This document shows positions 37,801 through 45,587 of a stretch of DNA of 47,645 nt, piece after piece. The stretch is from a bacterium (lineage in GTDB: Bacteria > Planctomycetota > Planctomycetia > Kolteriales > Kolteriaceae). The notes under the pieces are model-generated. The model was not told the origin of the DNA and ran no database searches. It saw only the letters and a program-made list of their open reading frames with translations. The translations under genes were made by a program, and so were the position numbers. The DNA is taken from NCBI GenBank assembly GCA_019753235.1, contig JAIELF010000022.1:1-47645 (forward strand), read 5' to 3'. The first letter of the stretch is position 1. Each line of letters begins with the position of its first letter.

Positions 37801-38233
37801 TCGAAATGTCACGGGTATCGGCCCGTCCATCCCCATCGCGATCGGCAAGATGCAGAAGCTCGGTCGCGTTGCCGACAAATGCTCCTTGAGGACTAATCTC
37901 GATCCCTGTCGGAATCCGCAACCCATCCGCAAACGTCGTCGTCTTGTCAGCCTTGCCATCCTTGTCGGTATCCTCGAGGACGTAGATCTTGTCGCGCGGT
38001 TCGGCACCTGGCTCGAGCTGCGGATAACTTTCCGACGTCACCAACCATAGCCGACCGCGGGAATCGAAGTTCATTTGAATCGGTTTGGCAATGTTCGGAT
38101 CGGAGGCGAACAGTTCGATTTGCAGTCCGTCCGATAACCGAAAGTCAGCTCCGCTGGTATCGGTCCCCGACGGTGTTTCAGCGCCCACAGACGCAAGCAA
38201 AGAAAGAAGACTGATGACAACCAGGTTTCTCAT
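34838..38233 (-). CDS. PVC-type heme-binding protein with HEAT-like repeats and cytochrome c site
   Basis: A 1131-residue secreted protein typical of Planctomycetes and relatives. A signal peptide (MRNLVVISLLSLLASVGA) precedes a beta-propeller-like N-terminal half, a large helical HEAT-repeat middle (about 400-790), and a single c-type heme motif CATCH at 855-859 within EYARKELACATCHVIKG-like context. After it come MGGSLMPTDVVDTLPTQDLLDLVRYL and a C-terminal beta domain. Proteins of this design are often called membrane-bound dehydrogenases, but substrates are mostly unknown. It overlaps the GDSL hydrolase gene upstream by four bases, so the two are translated together and probably act on the same extracellular substrate. 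Confidence 0.88.
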   Translation of the reverse strand: MRNLVVISLLSLLASVGAETPSGTDTSGADFRLSDGLQIELFASDPNIAKPIQMNFDSRGRLWLVTSESYPQLEPGAEPRDKIYVLEDTDKDGKADKTTTFADGLRIPTGIEISPQGAFVGNATELLHLADRDGDGRADTRDISMTAFGTEDTHHLIHTFRYAPWGNLFFAQAVYIHSHVETPFGTKRLNGGGYWEYNPRTHRLEVFVTGMTNSWGLAFDPFGQAFGVDNDGYSVNFFPPGAHMIRTPNESHLYPSLVEGKPKYCGAEFVGTPAFPDDWQGNLLTCDFRAHRIARYRIEESGAGFKAEELPEVLSTADVSFRPVDVKFGPDGSLYVCDWFNPIINHGEVDFRDPRRDKTHGRIWRISHRDRRSEREQSLADATMDSQTSLADLISKQKSASEFARHFARREMAARPADEVHAALDAWVASETDELLRLRAMWCYESAGTFNDELLQSLLEAKDHRVRAAAVRAVGRNGYGRWEQQQRRVMMALKDEHPRVRTEGVRLLDHFRFAQMMAWALSALDRGTDPTLEYAIKQLARESTSAWLFTAKRGELGRQPLDRWVMAILAVDRPDVVPILLDFLRVENVPDELSILAFIGKHGSPEQMGVLLEQARRTGMKPEKRAKILSALINAHRLRQAKPTGDLERPVRQWLASDDDTTRDQAIRLAGLWKIESLRPVLIEKAESTSKIERESAIDALRQLGGSASSESLAGLFSRSQEPSTRLLIATALVSIDAPRAIETILPAITASTDGAEGGSLVQAFLGSQQGPIQLAAALAGKKLSAAVAEESVKRINASGQTMPALIKALRVAGGLPEGERMVSPQQIAALADKVMRSGDPQRGQQVYARKELACATCHVIKGAGGKVGPELTTIGTSAPVDYLVESLLLPSSKVKENYHSVVLVTDDGKVVTGIPEQQNESEIVLRLADNTTVSIPKARVEETKMGGSLMPTDVVDTLPTQDLLDLVRYLAELGKPGPFGPAEEQSARRWRILGPVTLDQGTALLPKMLDGTLEASAWTESLTTNDAWVYVRELSLSPEKPTFFGTTTISVTRPGKIRLTIRPGRKATYWLDGKPLEVKQVADEESVADVELTEGKHSFLAKVDLSKIPSILRLRAYTLGDLARFELEKP

Positions 38234-39216
38234 GGGGAGGTCTTCTCCTGCGAATCATGCTCGCGAATTTCTGAGCAAATAGCGTTGATATCGAGTTCGA
38301 CCTTCGCAATGGCGGGGTCCAGCGCCTCAATCTCCTTGGCATTCTGACCCTGCTCATAGGCTCGAAAACCAAGCAAATAGGTGATGTTTTGCGGTCGGTA
38401 ACGCTCGAAGTAGAGTTCGTTCTTACGCCGAATCAGCGTGTCCAATCGACTGACCAGCGACGGGGCAGTGTCCGCCGGCACCCTATCGGCCAAGGGATCC
38501 GCGAGGGTTTTCTGTAGCACCGAACTTCCGGGATAAAACACATCAAGGAGACGCTGCGCGAAGCCGCGATAGCCCGCGTCTCGAAGATGAATGCCATTGG
38601 GTTCGACGAAGCCTTCGCTTGAGGATGGTAGTGGAAGCAGGTCAACGTATGCTCCCTTCTTCTCCTCAGCCAATTGACGAATCGCCTGTGCATAGGCCTG
38701 CAGACGCTGTTGCATATTTTCGGAAGGTTTGGATCGGCCCGGGACGTTTGTTTGGATCGGCGACAGAAAGACCCAAACTCTCGGGGGAGGCTCGATCGCC
38801 TGCACCAGTCGGCGATACTCTTCCATGAAAGTCGCCACCGGGATCGCGTCGAGAGCACTCGCCATGCCGTAACCAACAATCAGAACCGTCGGCTGACAAG
38901 CCTTCACCTGGTCCACCAAACGCTGAAACCCGACCTCGGGGGGATCGAAGTAGGCCCGCGAGAGACCGGCCGGCGTGTCACCGCTCCAGCCAAGATTGCG
39001 AAACGTCAACCCCTTCGCTGGCGTCGCCAAGAGAAGAGCCTTCTCCGTCCAGCCAAACCGAGCCTCGCGCTCGATCAACGTATCTCCAAGCAACACGATA
39101 CGGTCATGATCCTGAAGCGGGATCCCATCCCCCCCCATCACAACCAACATCAAAGGTACACCCAGCCATTCGAGCACGAATGATCCCCCTTCTCCGCCCT
39201 TCACTCCGTCGGCCAT
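38230..39216 (-). CDS. SGNH/GDSL hydrolase family protein
   Basis: A 328-residue SGNH-fold protein. The block I segment reads VLLGDTLIER, with Thr rather than Ser at the usual nucleophile place (GDS to GDT). It has NLGWSGDTPAGL (block II Gly), GYGMASALDA in the region of the third block, and LRDAGYRGFA with the D-x-x-H site changed to a related pattern (VEPNGIHLRDAG holds an His). Activity as an esterase is uncertain because of the GDT. The stop overlaps the PVC cytochrome start, so it is the lead gene of a leftward pair. The start at 39216 is tentative; the region after it holds a hydrophobic segment. Confidence 0.75.
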   Translation of the reverse strand: MADGVKGGEGGSFVLEWLGVPLMLVVMGGDGIPLQDHDRIVLLGDTLIEREARFGWTEKALLLATPAKGLTFRNLGWSGDTPAGLSRAYFDPPEVGFQRLVDQVKACQPTVLIVGYGMASALDAIPVATFMEEYRRLVQAIEPPPRVWVFLSPIQTNVPGRSKPSENMQQRLQAYAQAIRQLAEEKKGAYVDLLPLPSSSEGFVEPNGIHLRDAGYRGFAQRLLDVFYPGSSVLQKTLADPLADRVPADTAPSLVSRLDTLIRRKNELYFERYRPQNITYLLGFRAYEQGQNAKEIEALDPAIAKVELDINAICSEIREHDSQEKTSP

Positions 39217-39827
39217 CCCGATTTCCGCGAACCTGACCCGTGCTGATCGGCACTATTATGGACGATAAGCACCGAGGATCTCAACGATGTGATGAACGAA
39301 GCCTCTTTCGCGGGAAGAAAATCGTTGGCCTTCCAAAATGAAAACATCACCCTCGTCCGACAGCAACCTCCCAAGGTTCGCCTTCGAAAAGCCGTGGGCG
39401 ATCCCGATCACATGGCCGATTTGAGGGCGAATCCTGGTCTCTCGTCTCCTCTCCGAGCCGACTTCGTTTTCCGAAATTGGGGCTTGCAGACATTATTTCT
39501 TTTGAAAGCCGGGGGGGGATTTCAACTCAGTCGAACTCCCTTAGGCCCCCTCCCCTCAGGGCCTGATCGGCCAGTCATCCGGAGAAAAATCACCTATGCA
39601 AAAGGGAGCGAGCAAATGCTGAATCTTCAAAAACCCAACAAATCCATCGATCTGGCCCGGTTTTCAAGCGTCAGACGAGGAGGATTGGATCGGCGTTCTT
39701 GCTTTGCTAAAACAGTCGCTCCGTTGGGGTCGATGAAATCGACATGAGAGCGGGTCCTATTGGCAAACAGAGGCTATCTTTTGCCAACCCCGGCCATGTG
39801 TACTAAGTCGGTGCAGTTCCAACGTAT
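39217..39827. other. Gene-free stretch before the tRNA-Asn gene
   Basis: This 611-base stretch shows no clear protein-coding signal. A frame of 152 codons (39289-39747) exists on the + strand but has no recognisable family and no good ribosome binding site. There is an AGGCCC/GGGCCT pair near 39541-39562. A perfect hairpin, TTGGCAAA (39760-39767) with TTTGCCAA (39780-39787), sits just upstream of the tRNA and may mark a promoter or processing site. Confidence 0.4.
39760..39787. promoter_or_regulatory. Inverted repeat 41 bases upstream of tRNA-Asn
   Basis: TTGGCAAA (39760-39767) and TTTGCCAA (39780-39787) form an 8 bp stem with a 12-base loop, 40 bases before the tRNA. It has no T-run. It could be a regulatory site, a weak terminator for something upstream, or part of the site contacted during integration. 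Confidence 0.3.
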
Positions 39828-39899
39828 TCCTCGGTAGCTCAATGGCAGAGCGGGCGGCTGTTAACCGCTAGGTTGTAGGTTCGAGTCCTACCCGGGGAG
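39828..39899 (+). tRNA. tRNA-Asn (anticodon GTT)
   Basis: A complete cloverleaf: the acceptor stem pairs TCCTCGG (39828-39834) with CCGGGGA (39892-39898), with G73 at 39899. The D arm is GCTCAATGGCAGAGC. The anticodon stem GGCGG/CCGCT holds loop CTGTTAA with GTT. The T arm is GTAGG-TTCGAGT-CCTAC. It is the integration site of the element to its right; its 3' half is also the antisense end of the integrase gene. Confidence 0.96.
39868..39899. other. Left attachment site (attL) inside the tRNA-Asn 3' half
   Basis: A tyrosine recombinase gene starts inside the tRNA 3' half and runs away from it, the standard layout of an element integrated at a tRNA gene. The crossover site should therefore lie in this T-arm and acceptor segment. 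The core length cannot be set without a second copy. Confidence 0.6.
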
Positions 39900-41169
39900 C
39901 TTTACGAGTGTCGTTAGATACGCATCCTTCCGCAACCTCTTGAATGATCTCGTCATAAGCAAATCCGCCAATCTCCTTAATCTCGCCATGCGATGGTTTG
40001 CAGCCTCTCGCGTGCGCTTGCTGCGCCGGATTTTGCACCGCTTTCTCAGACGAAGGCAGCCAGCGAATGGCTCGGTCGAAGTGCTCATCTGTCACTTGCA
40101 GGTAATGCTTGGCCGCGATCGTGGGGGAGTTGCCGATCCAAGCGCAGACAACATGCAATGGAAAGCTTTCTGCTAGTTCGGTCTCGCGTGTCGCACGGAG
40201 ATTATGGAAGAGTTTTGGCCAGGGCTGTAACCCAGCTCGCTGGATGATCCTCTCCAACTGCGTTCGCCAGTTTACTCCCGCTCCCCGCTTGTGGGCCACA
40301 ACGAACTCCGTTCCGGCATCGGCCCGATCGAAAGCGTCACGCAAGTGCGGCAGCAACTCGGGGAAGATCGGCATGATCCGCGATGCCTTACCTTCATGTC
40401 TTTCGGTCTTAGGGCTCTGAACAATTAGCCGGTTATGCTCCCAATCGACGTCTCCCCAACGAAGGGCCAAGTGCTCTGAGGGACAACGTAACCCCCCAAA
40501 TCGGCTCAAGGCGAAGATCAGTCGCCACTCTGCGTTGGGACAGGCATCGAGCACCTTTTGCGAATCGGCTCGACTGATGAAACGCCGTCGCTTGGGATTC
40601 GCACCGACCGCACACTTGATGCCGTCGAACGGGTTTCGCTGAATCAGTTCACTGCGGATGGCCGCTTTGAAAAACTGTCGAGCGCGTCCACAAGTTCGGC
40701 GGACGGTGTTATCCGCCAACCCCTTCCCTAACAAGGCGAGCCGAAAAGCATCCGCATCGCCGCCAGTGATGGTTGAGAGCGGCTTTCCCTCTCCAAAGTG
40801 CTCGACCAGGGCAACGTGGGCTCGCCTCATGTTGATGAGGGTTTGTGGCTTAACATCGACGCGCTCAGCGATGTAGGCATCGATGAAGGGTCCAAGTTTG
40901 GTGGCACGAACGTCAACCCGAGCGACCACAAGCCCCACTCGCACAAGTCGGTCATGCAATGATTGTCCGATTCCACTTACCCAAACTGCCGTCTCACGTG
41001 CGACCGGCTGTCCATGGATCAGAGAAGCGGCCAGCGCCTCCACATGCCGGCAGATCTGCTCGGCAACGCGCTCGCTTATCTTTCCCAGCCGAATCGTCTT
41101 TCGGCTTCCATCCGCCGCGACAAATAGAATGCGTCGCGTGCCGCCGGCATCTTTGCTGATACTTGCCAT
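39868..41169 (-). CDS. Tyrosine recombinase (integrase) ending inside tRNA-Asn
   Basis: A 433-residue site-specific recombinase. The catalytic domain shows R228 in RFGGLRCPSEHLALRWGD, K253 as a candidate in QSPKTERHEG, HxxR (H322, R325) in FHNLRATRETE, and Y356 in AAKHYLQV. The usual GH before the Tyr reads GN (WIGNSP). A SAM-like core-binding region precedes it. The tail after Y356 runs 77 residues, and the last nine codons plus the stop lie inside the tRNA on the opposite strand, giving the tail PRVGLEPTT. The ATG at 41169 has GGAGGG upstream; the TTG two codons earlier is less likely. It drives integration and excision at this tRNA. Confidence 0.93.
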   Translation of the reverse strand: MASISKDAGGTRRILFVAADGSRKTIRLGKISERVAEQICRHVEALAASLIHGQPVARETAVWVSGIGQSLHDRLVRVGLVVARVDVRATKLGPFIDAYIAERVDVKPQTLINMRRAHVALVEHFGEGKPLSTITGGDADAFRLALLGKGLADNTVRRTCGRARQFFKAAIRSELIQRNPFDGIKCAVGANPKRRRFISRADSQKVLDACPNAEWRLIFALSRFGGLRCPSEHLALRWGDVDWEHNRLIVQSPKTERHEGKASRIMPIFPELLPHLRDAFDRADAGTEFVVAHKRGAGVNWRTQLERIIQRAGLQPWPKLFHNLRATRETELAESFPLHVVCAWIGNSPTIAAKHYLQVTDEHFDRAIRWLPSSEKAVQNPAQQAHARGCKPSHGEIKEIGGFAYDEIIQEVAEGCVSNDTRKAPRVGLEPTT

Positions 41170-41634
41170 CGTCAATACCCTCCGTTGTTTTCATTGTTAC
41201 CGTTTGTTGCCAACTCGCGCCAGTCCTTACCAAAGCTTGCCGACATTCAGCGAAGCCGTCGCTTGTCGTGATTACTCGATCCTTTGCTCGCCAAGTCGCT
41301 GGAATCCGGGGGACTTTTGCGCGCTAGTTGCGCGGGTTCGGCGATGCGTTTCGCTTGGCAAAAACCAAGAGATTCGCTCGTTCCAACCAAGACCCCCCCT
41401 GTTTTTGAATTTCGCGAATTTACGCGGGGCAGGAAGGGCATGTTGCACGGGCTCGACAGTCCCAGAGATTTGCCCCCTATCCCCGGGGCATGATGATGAT
41501 GGTGCGGGGGAAATGATCACGGTTTGCAAAACATGCGTTTGGTTTGCCGTCCCGCTTACTGCGGGCAAACGAGAGGACCCGCCCGCCGTCGGCTGGCATG
41601 AACAGGGCATCCAACCCGCCAGCGATCGCATCGG
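41170..41634. other. Non-coding gap between integrase and primase
   Basis: About 465 bases with only weak frames (such as a 119-codon leftward one starting a few bases after the primase stop), none with a protein-like pattern. It holds a C-run followed by TTTCGCGAATTTACG at 41393-41424, which resembles a segment at 45404-45427, and a CCCCGGGG palindrome near 41480. It may contain integrase arm sites or a replication origin of the element; both are guesses. Confidence 0.35.
41394..41424 (+). repeat. Dispersed repeat copy 1 (C-run then tcgcgaatttacg)
   Basis: A run of C then TG, some bases later tcgcgaatttacg (ending 41424). A second copy, with the run of C, TG, and tcgcgcatttacg, lies at 45404-45427 in the same orientation. 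The 13-base block differs by one base. Both copies are in non-coding parts of the integrated element. Confidence 0.4.
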
Positions 41635-43677
41635 CTAGGGCGGCGCCCGATCGTGTTCGACCACTAGATTGCCAAGTACTGGCAACTTGGCATCCTTGGA
41701 ATCGATGGGGTTACAATCGGCTGAATTCGCTGATGTTTCTCCAAGAGTGCCAAGATGGCCAAGTTCTTCGTCCTTAGTCGGCTTGGCAGCCTTGTCTGGC
41801 AATCGCCACCACCACGGGCCGGGAACTTCACGCCGATAGGTGTCGATCCCCAGGGCTTCCTTGCCGCGCCTCAGCGTTCGTTCGCTTCCGTCCTTTTCGT
41901 TCTTCCATTCGTCGAGTAGTTCTTTCATGAGTCGCGGGCCGTTTGCCAGTCGCTTTTCGAGCCAATCGTATGCCGCCTTCAAGGCTTTCGCTTCGGGGCC
42001 AGACTTTCGTTCGCTCGGCTGGTTCTCTTTGGCTAGGGCATCGTCGGCACTCATAGCCACGGGTTCGGCTTCCCAAACGATGCGGGCCGGCTCCCCCTTG
42101 ATCAAGAACGCCAGCCCATCACCTTCGTTGGCAAGGTTGTTCTTACCGGGGAGTAGCAATCGACGATCCTTGTCCTCGACATCGCGCGTTAGGTGCCAAA
42201 CCGCCCGAGCGATCCCGGTGAACGCTCGGCTCCCGAGGGCCAGGTCGTCGGCAAAGCTTCCGCTTCCCTTTCGGCGATGGGCGACCACGAACACCGCCGG
42301 CCCGTACTTCTCCGCGAGTCGAGAAATCGGGGCGAGCACTCCGCGCACTTCGTTGTCCCGGTGAGCATCGATCCCACCCCCGAGGAAACTGCCGATCGGG
42401 TCGACGATGATCAGCTTGCAACTGGGTTGCTTGATCAGCGATGCTTCGATCGCGTCGACATCCGCAAGCGTGACCATCCGCTCGTATGGCCGATCGGTTT
42501 CGACCTTGCGGACTGCCGAGAGCAAGTGAACTAGACGCACGTCCGCTTGATGCGCGTCGAGTCGCGGACGGATCGTGTCTGCAGGATCGTCTTCGGCCGA
42601 AATGAAGATGACGGAACCTTGCGGGCAATCGCTCCCGTCCGGCCACGGCGTTCCCGTCGTCACATGGGCCGCCAGCTCGGTGGTGAGAAACGACTTCCCT
42701 TCGCCCGGCCGGCCCACTAAGAGCGTGATTCTCCCGAGCGGTATCCGCCCGGCCCAGAGCCAAGGGACTTCGCGCGGCTTGATGTCGGCGAAGCAGGTGA
42801 GTACCGCGCCAGATTCGGGCTTCGCGGCCGGCGTCCAAATGGGAGCGGCGTCGACGAGTCGCTTCAACGCTTCTTTGCTGCCGCCCGATGCCAGCCAGTC
42901 GGAGACGTCGCCCTTGATCGGTAGGCCGGGCAACTCGACGATTCGGACTGATTCGGCAATCCCTCGGAGAGATCGGGCGACTTGCTGGGCATGCTTTCGG
43001 CCGGCTTTATCGTTGTCGGGTAGAATGACTACTTTTCGGCCGGCGAGAAATGCCGAATGTTCCGCCATCCATTTCCCTGCGCCACCAGCGTTGGTGGTGG
43101 CGAGCACGCCAATACGTGCCAAGGCGTTGCAGTCCTTTTCGCCCTCGGCAATGAAAACAAGGCTTTCCGGATCCTCTAGAAGGTCAACCAACCGATACGG
43201 AACAACTTGCACTCCTTTCACGCTCCATTCCCACCCCCCTTTTCCATCTGGCCGGCGTTGGCGGAACGTTTTCGGCTCGTAGCGCACCGCTTGAAATAGA
43301 AGGCTCCCCGATTCGTCGCAGTAGTCATACTCCGCGATGATTCGAGGCTTGCCTTTGGGAGCCGAAGGCATGGGCAGTTCATCCGGCCTCGGCATCAAGT
43401 CGGCGGGTTTAAGGTCGACCGCTTTACAGATATCTTCGAAACCACAGCCGGCATGACACTTGATCAGCGCCCGGCCGTCATCTCCCTCGCTCATGGACAG
43501 GCTTGGCCGCTTGTCGTCATGGGCCGGGCATCGGGCAGTCCAGCCATTGCCAGTTCGCGAAACATCTTTGAGTCTCGCAAGCAAACCTTCGACTGGCGAC
43601 TCATGCGAGGACTTTTCTGAGTCGCCGTGAGCGTTCAGACTCCCCTCGCCTCGGCGAGGATCATTGGGTAAAATCAT
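41635..43677 (-). CDS. Primase/helicase-type replication protein (CHC2-like zinc finger, Toprim, AAA_25)
   Basis: A 680-residue protein with three parts. N-terminal zinc-finger-like CPAHDDKRPSLSMSEGDDGRALIKCHAGCGFEDICKAV is close to the primase CHC2 type (Cys/His ligands). A Toprim-like part follows: VFIAEGEKDCNALARIG and KVVILPDNDKAGRKHA. The C-terminal RecA-fold ATPase has Walker A VGRPGEGKSFL and Walker B-like KLIIVDPIGSFLGGG, as in plasmid RepA/AAA_25 helicases. Such proteins start replication of plasmids and of integrated elements. Start ATG 43677 has AAGG upstream. It follows the HTH gene by 62 bases and precedes the integrase, all leftward. Confidence 0.86.
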   Translation of the reverse strand: MILPNDPRRGEGSLNAHGDSEKSSHESPVEGLLARLKDVSRTGNGWTARCPAHDDKRPSLSMSEGDDGRALIKCHAGCGFEDICKAVDLKPADLMPRPDELPMPSAPKGKPRIIAEYDYCDESGSLLFQAVRYEPKTFRQRRPDGKGGWEWSVKGVQVVPYRLVDLLEDPESLVFIAEGEKDCNALARIGVLATTNAGGAGKWMAEHSAFLAGRKVVILPDNDKAGRKHAQQVARSLRGIAESVRIVELPGLPIKGDVSDWLASGGSKEALKRLVDAAPIWTPAAKPESGAVLTCFADIKPREVPWLWAGRIPLGRITLLVGRPGEGKSFLTTELAAHVTTGTPWPDGSDCPQGSVIFISAEDDPADTIRPRLDAHQADVRLVHLLSAVRKVETDRPYERMVTLADVDAIEASLIKQPSCKLIIVDPIGSFLGGGIDAHRDNEVRGVLAPISRLAEKYGPAVFVVAHRRKGSGSFADDLALGSRAFTGIARAVWHLTRDVEDKDRRLLLPGKNNLANEGDGLAFLIKGEPARIVWEAEPVAMSADDALAKENQPSERKSGPEAKALKAAYDWLEKRLANGPRLMKELLDEWKNEKDGSERTLRRGKEALGIDTYRREVPGPWWWRLPDKAAKPTKDEELGHLGTLGETSANSADCNPIDSKDAKLPVLGNLVVEHDRAPP

Positions 43678-43739
43678 GGTGTTACCTTCGATTGATGAAG
43701 CGGGTCGGGTCACTACCCCGGCCCGCTTCGCGTTCCCTC

Positions 43740-43946
43740 TTAGCCCGCCCGTTCCGCCGCCGACGCGCCGGCCTGCTTATCGATCCATGCCCGCAGGTGA
43801 TCGACCGAGTAGAGGACAGTCCGACCGATTTTCGCCGCCGGGATGATTCCGTCACGGGTCCAAGTGAAAAGGGTCCGCTCGGAGACTCCGAGCATCTTGG
43901 CCGCCTCACGGGGCCGGATGGCTAAAGCAGTGGGTGCTTGCGACAT
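43740..43946 (-). CDS. AlpA/excisionase-type helix-turn-helix protein
   Basis: A 68-residue DNA-binding protein of the MerR-like/AlpA excisionase type: LAIRPREAAKMLGVSERTLFTWTRDGIIPAAKIGRTVLYSVDHLRAWIDKQAG. The helix-turn-helix is EAAKMLGVSERTLFTWTRDG and the wing is KIGRTVLYS. ATG 43946 has GGGAG upstream; a longer frame to 44069 has no ribosome site. In such elements this protein binds DNA near the attachment site or its own promoter and steers excision. It is the first gene before the primase. A strong inverted repeat lies 19 bases upstream. Confidence 0.85.
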   Translation of the reverse strand: MSQAPTALAIRPREAAKMLGVSERTLFTWTRDGIIPAAKIGRTVLYSVDHLRAWIDKQAGASAAERAG

Positions 43947-43964
43947 GGGTGATACTCCCATCGG

Positions 43965-43994
43965 TTCTTGTCGGCTCTCTGCGTCCGACAAGAA
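43965..43994. promoter_or_regulatory. 10+10 bp perfect inverted repeat upstream of the HTH gene
   Basis: TTCTTGTCGG (43965-43974) and CCGACAAGAA (43985-43994) are perfect inverted copies with a 10-base spacer. It lies 18 bases before the start of the leftward HTH gene, just beyond its ribosome binding site. This is the expected place for an operator of a self-controlling regulator. No T-run follows on that strand, so a terminator is less likely. Confidence 0.6.
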
Positions 43995-44136
43995 AGACTC
44001 TAACGAGAAGTCGGAGGAGTGCGGTCGACTAAGCACGGGCTCACAGAATTTCTGAGGAAAACTCAGCAAAAAGAGCGGTTTTCGATCGCTCGACTAACGC
44101 CCTCCGTGACGAGTTTTGGTCGGCGAAGAGTAGAGG

Positions 44137-45245
44137 TTACCTGTGGCGAGAATGGTGATTCGCGAGTTCGATGACTTGTGGGCAGTTCGTTCTGTACAGG
44201 AATTTCGCCGAACCCCGGGGCGGTCTTTCAACCGTCTTGAAATCAGATTTCGTCAGCTTTTTCCGCAAGTTGCCAATGGCCGCGATGAATGCATGATTGT
44301 TCTCCAATGGTATAATGAAAAAATTACATAGCTCCTGCGCTGAGTAGAATCCTTCGGCCCGAGAAGTTCTCATTAAAGAATTAGGCTCTGTCTGAAAAGT
44401 CCGATCTGGCGTCGGTCGGCTGCATCGTCCCATCTCATCGTCTGCCTCCATCGACGATTCACTTTCGAAATCGCCTGCTTCGGCCTCCTTGATCTGGGAC
44501 GATTCGCTCGACCTTGGGCCGACGAGCGACTTTTCAGACAGAGCCTAGGCATACCAACATTCGACGGCTCTTTCGTAGTCGCCTTCGATTCGTTTCTTTC
44601 CATAAGCTCAGCGGCACTCTTCTTCCAAGTCGGATAAAGGAACTCCGCGATTTCAATTGTCCTTCGACCTTTTGGAATTGAACCTCTTCCATACAAGTCA
44701 GCTTCGACTATCAAGAGTTCGACTTGTAACGCGTTGTAAACTCGTTTCGCTTCCCATAAAGAGTCATACCGATATGGGACTCGGCAAAGAATACTTAATC
44801 CTTTTAACTGCTCATCATCCGGCTTTGATTTGATCTCCTTTATAAGTTGCGGCCATTCATTCCTGAGAATCTTCAGCCATCGAACTTGGTAGTGGATTAT
44901 CCGACAAATGATTTCGCAGTAGCTTCCCCCTTCCTCAATTAGTTCCTTCGTCTCTATGTGTGGCTTCTGTTTCTGATTGTCGGGAGTCGTCTTCAAGATT
45001 ACTTGAAATCTTTTGAATAATCGCTTGCATTTCCTAAGCTGCCGACTGAGTGGTGTTCCCCAGAATTTTAGATTTGCATTCTCTCCGAAAACGATCTCGA
45101 CGAAGGTGTCTACATCCTTCATGTACCACAGACGCGCTTCTTTCCAGTCACGGCACATATCGCGTTGCGCAAGCATCAGGACATGCATCTCATATCGAAG
45201 CTTCCTTATGAGATGTTTGTCGTAATCAATATCAGAATGTGACAT
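44137..45245 (-). pseudogene. Unknown cargo gene split by a MITE-like insertion
   Basis: The upstream part runs from ATG 45245 (MSHSDIDYDKHLIRKLRY) to the element at 44545, and the frame then continues within the insertion and stops soon after. The downstream part, NSLMRTSRAEGFYSAQELCNF to the stop at 44137, is open in another frame. Removing the 162-base insertion and one TA copy (164 bases) joins them exactly into one frame of 314 residues. It is low in GC and rich in Lys, Ile and Tyr compared with neighbours, a sign of foreign origin. The C-terminal 80 residues resemble a small winged-helix (EGFYSAQELCNFFIIPLENN). No named family was recognised. Its role is unknown. Confidence 0.75.
44384..44545. 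mobile_element. MITE-like element with perfect terminal inverted repeats
   Basis: A 162-base non-coding element starts GGCTCTGTCTGAAAAGTC (44384-44401) and ends with its exact inverse (44528-44545). It is flanked by TA on both sides (44382-44383 and 44546-44547), a target duplication. The repeats resemble ends of IS5-type or TA-specific (IS630-type) insertion sequences; the parent family was not identified. It carries no transposase and must be mobilised in trans. It interrupts the cargo gene and supplies about 50 residues of its apparent C-terminus. Confidence 0.85.
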
Positions 45246-45587
45246 TTGGTCGAAGTTCCCAACGGGCCAGCGGTGACGATGTCGACGGATCGGTGAGACG
45301 TCGAGCCCGGTCCGGCCGTTATGCTGGCGGTTTCGACCTTCTCGGCCCTCCCATGGAAGGTAGCGTACCAATGCTGCTCCTTGCCGTCTGCTTGATACCC
45401 CCTCCCCCCTGAAACTCGCGCATTTACGGACAGATGGAGAGCGTGCTATGCAGAATGGAGCCGCGGTAGAAAATGTCCCCCTACCCAATTGACACCGGCG
45501 CATCGGCAGTCTCTTTGACGACCGTGGCAGCAGAAGGACGGTGTGAATGCCGAGCGATTTCGACAAACTCTTCGATTCAAGCCTTGC
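45246..45587. other. Non-coding gap before the IS1380 element
   Basis: This 342-base stretch has no gene with support. It contains the promoter region of the cargo gene and a segment with a run of C followed by TGAAACTCGCGCATTTACGG (45404-45429), similar to one at 41393-41424. Confidence 0.4.

Noticed and set aside
39289..39747. A 152-codon hypothetical protein before the tRNA
   Set aside because: No family pattern, no ribosome site, and irregular composition; treated as non-coding.
40883..41638. A 251-codon + strand frame opposite the integrase start and the gap behind it
   Set aside because: It is antisense to the conserved N-terminal part of the integrase, has no family pattern, and no ribosome site.
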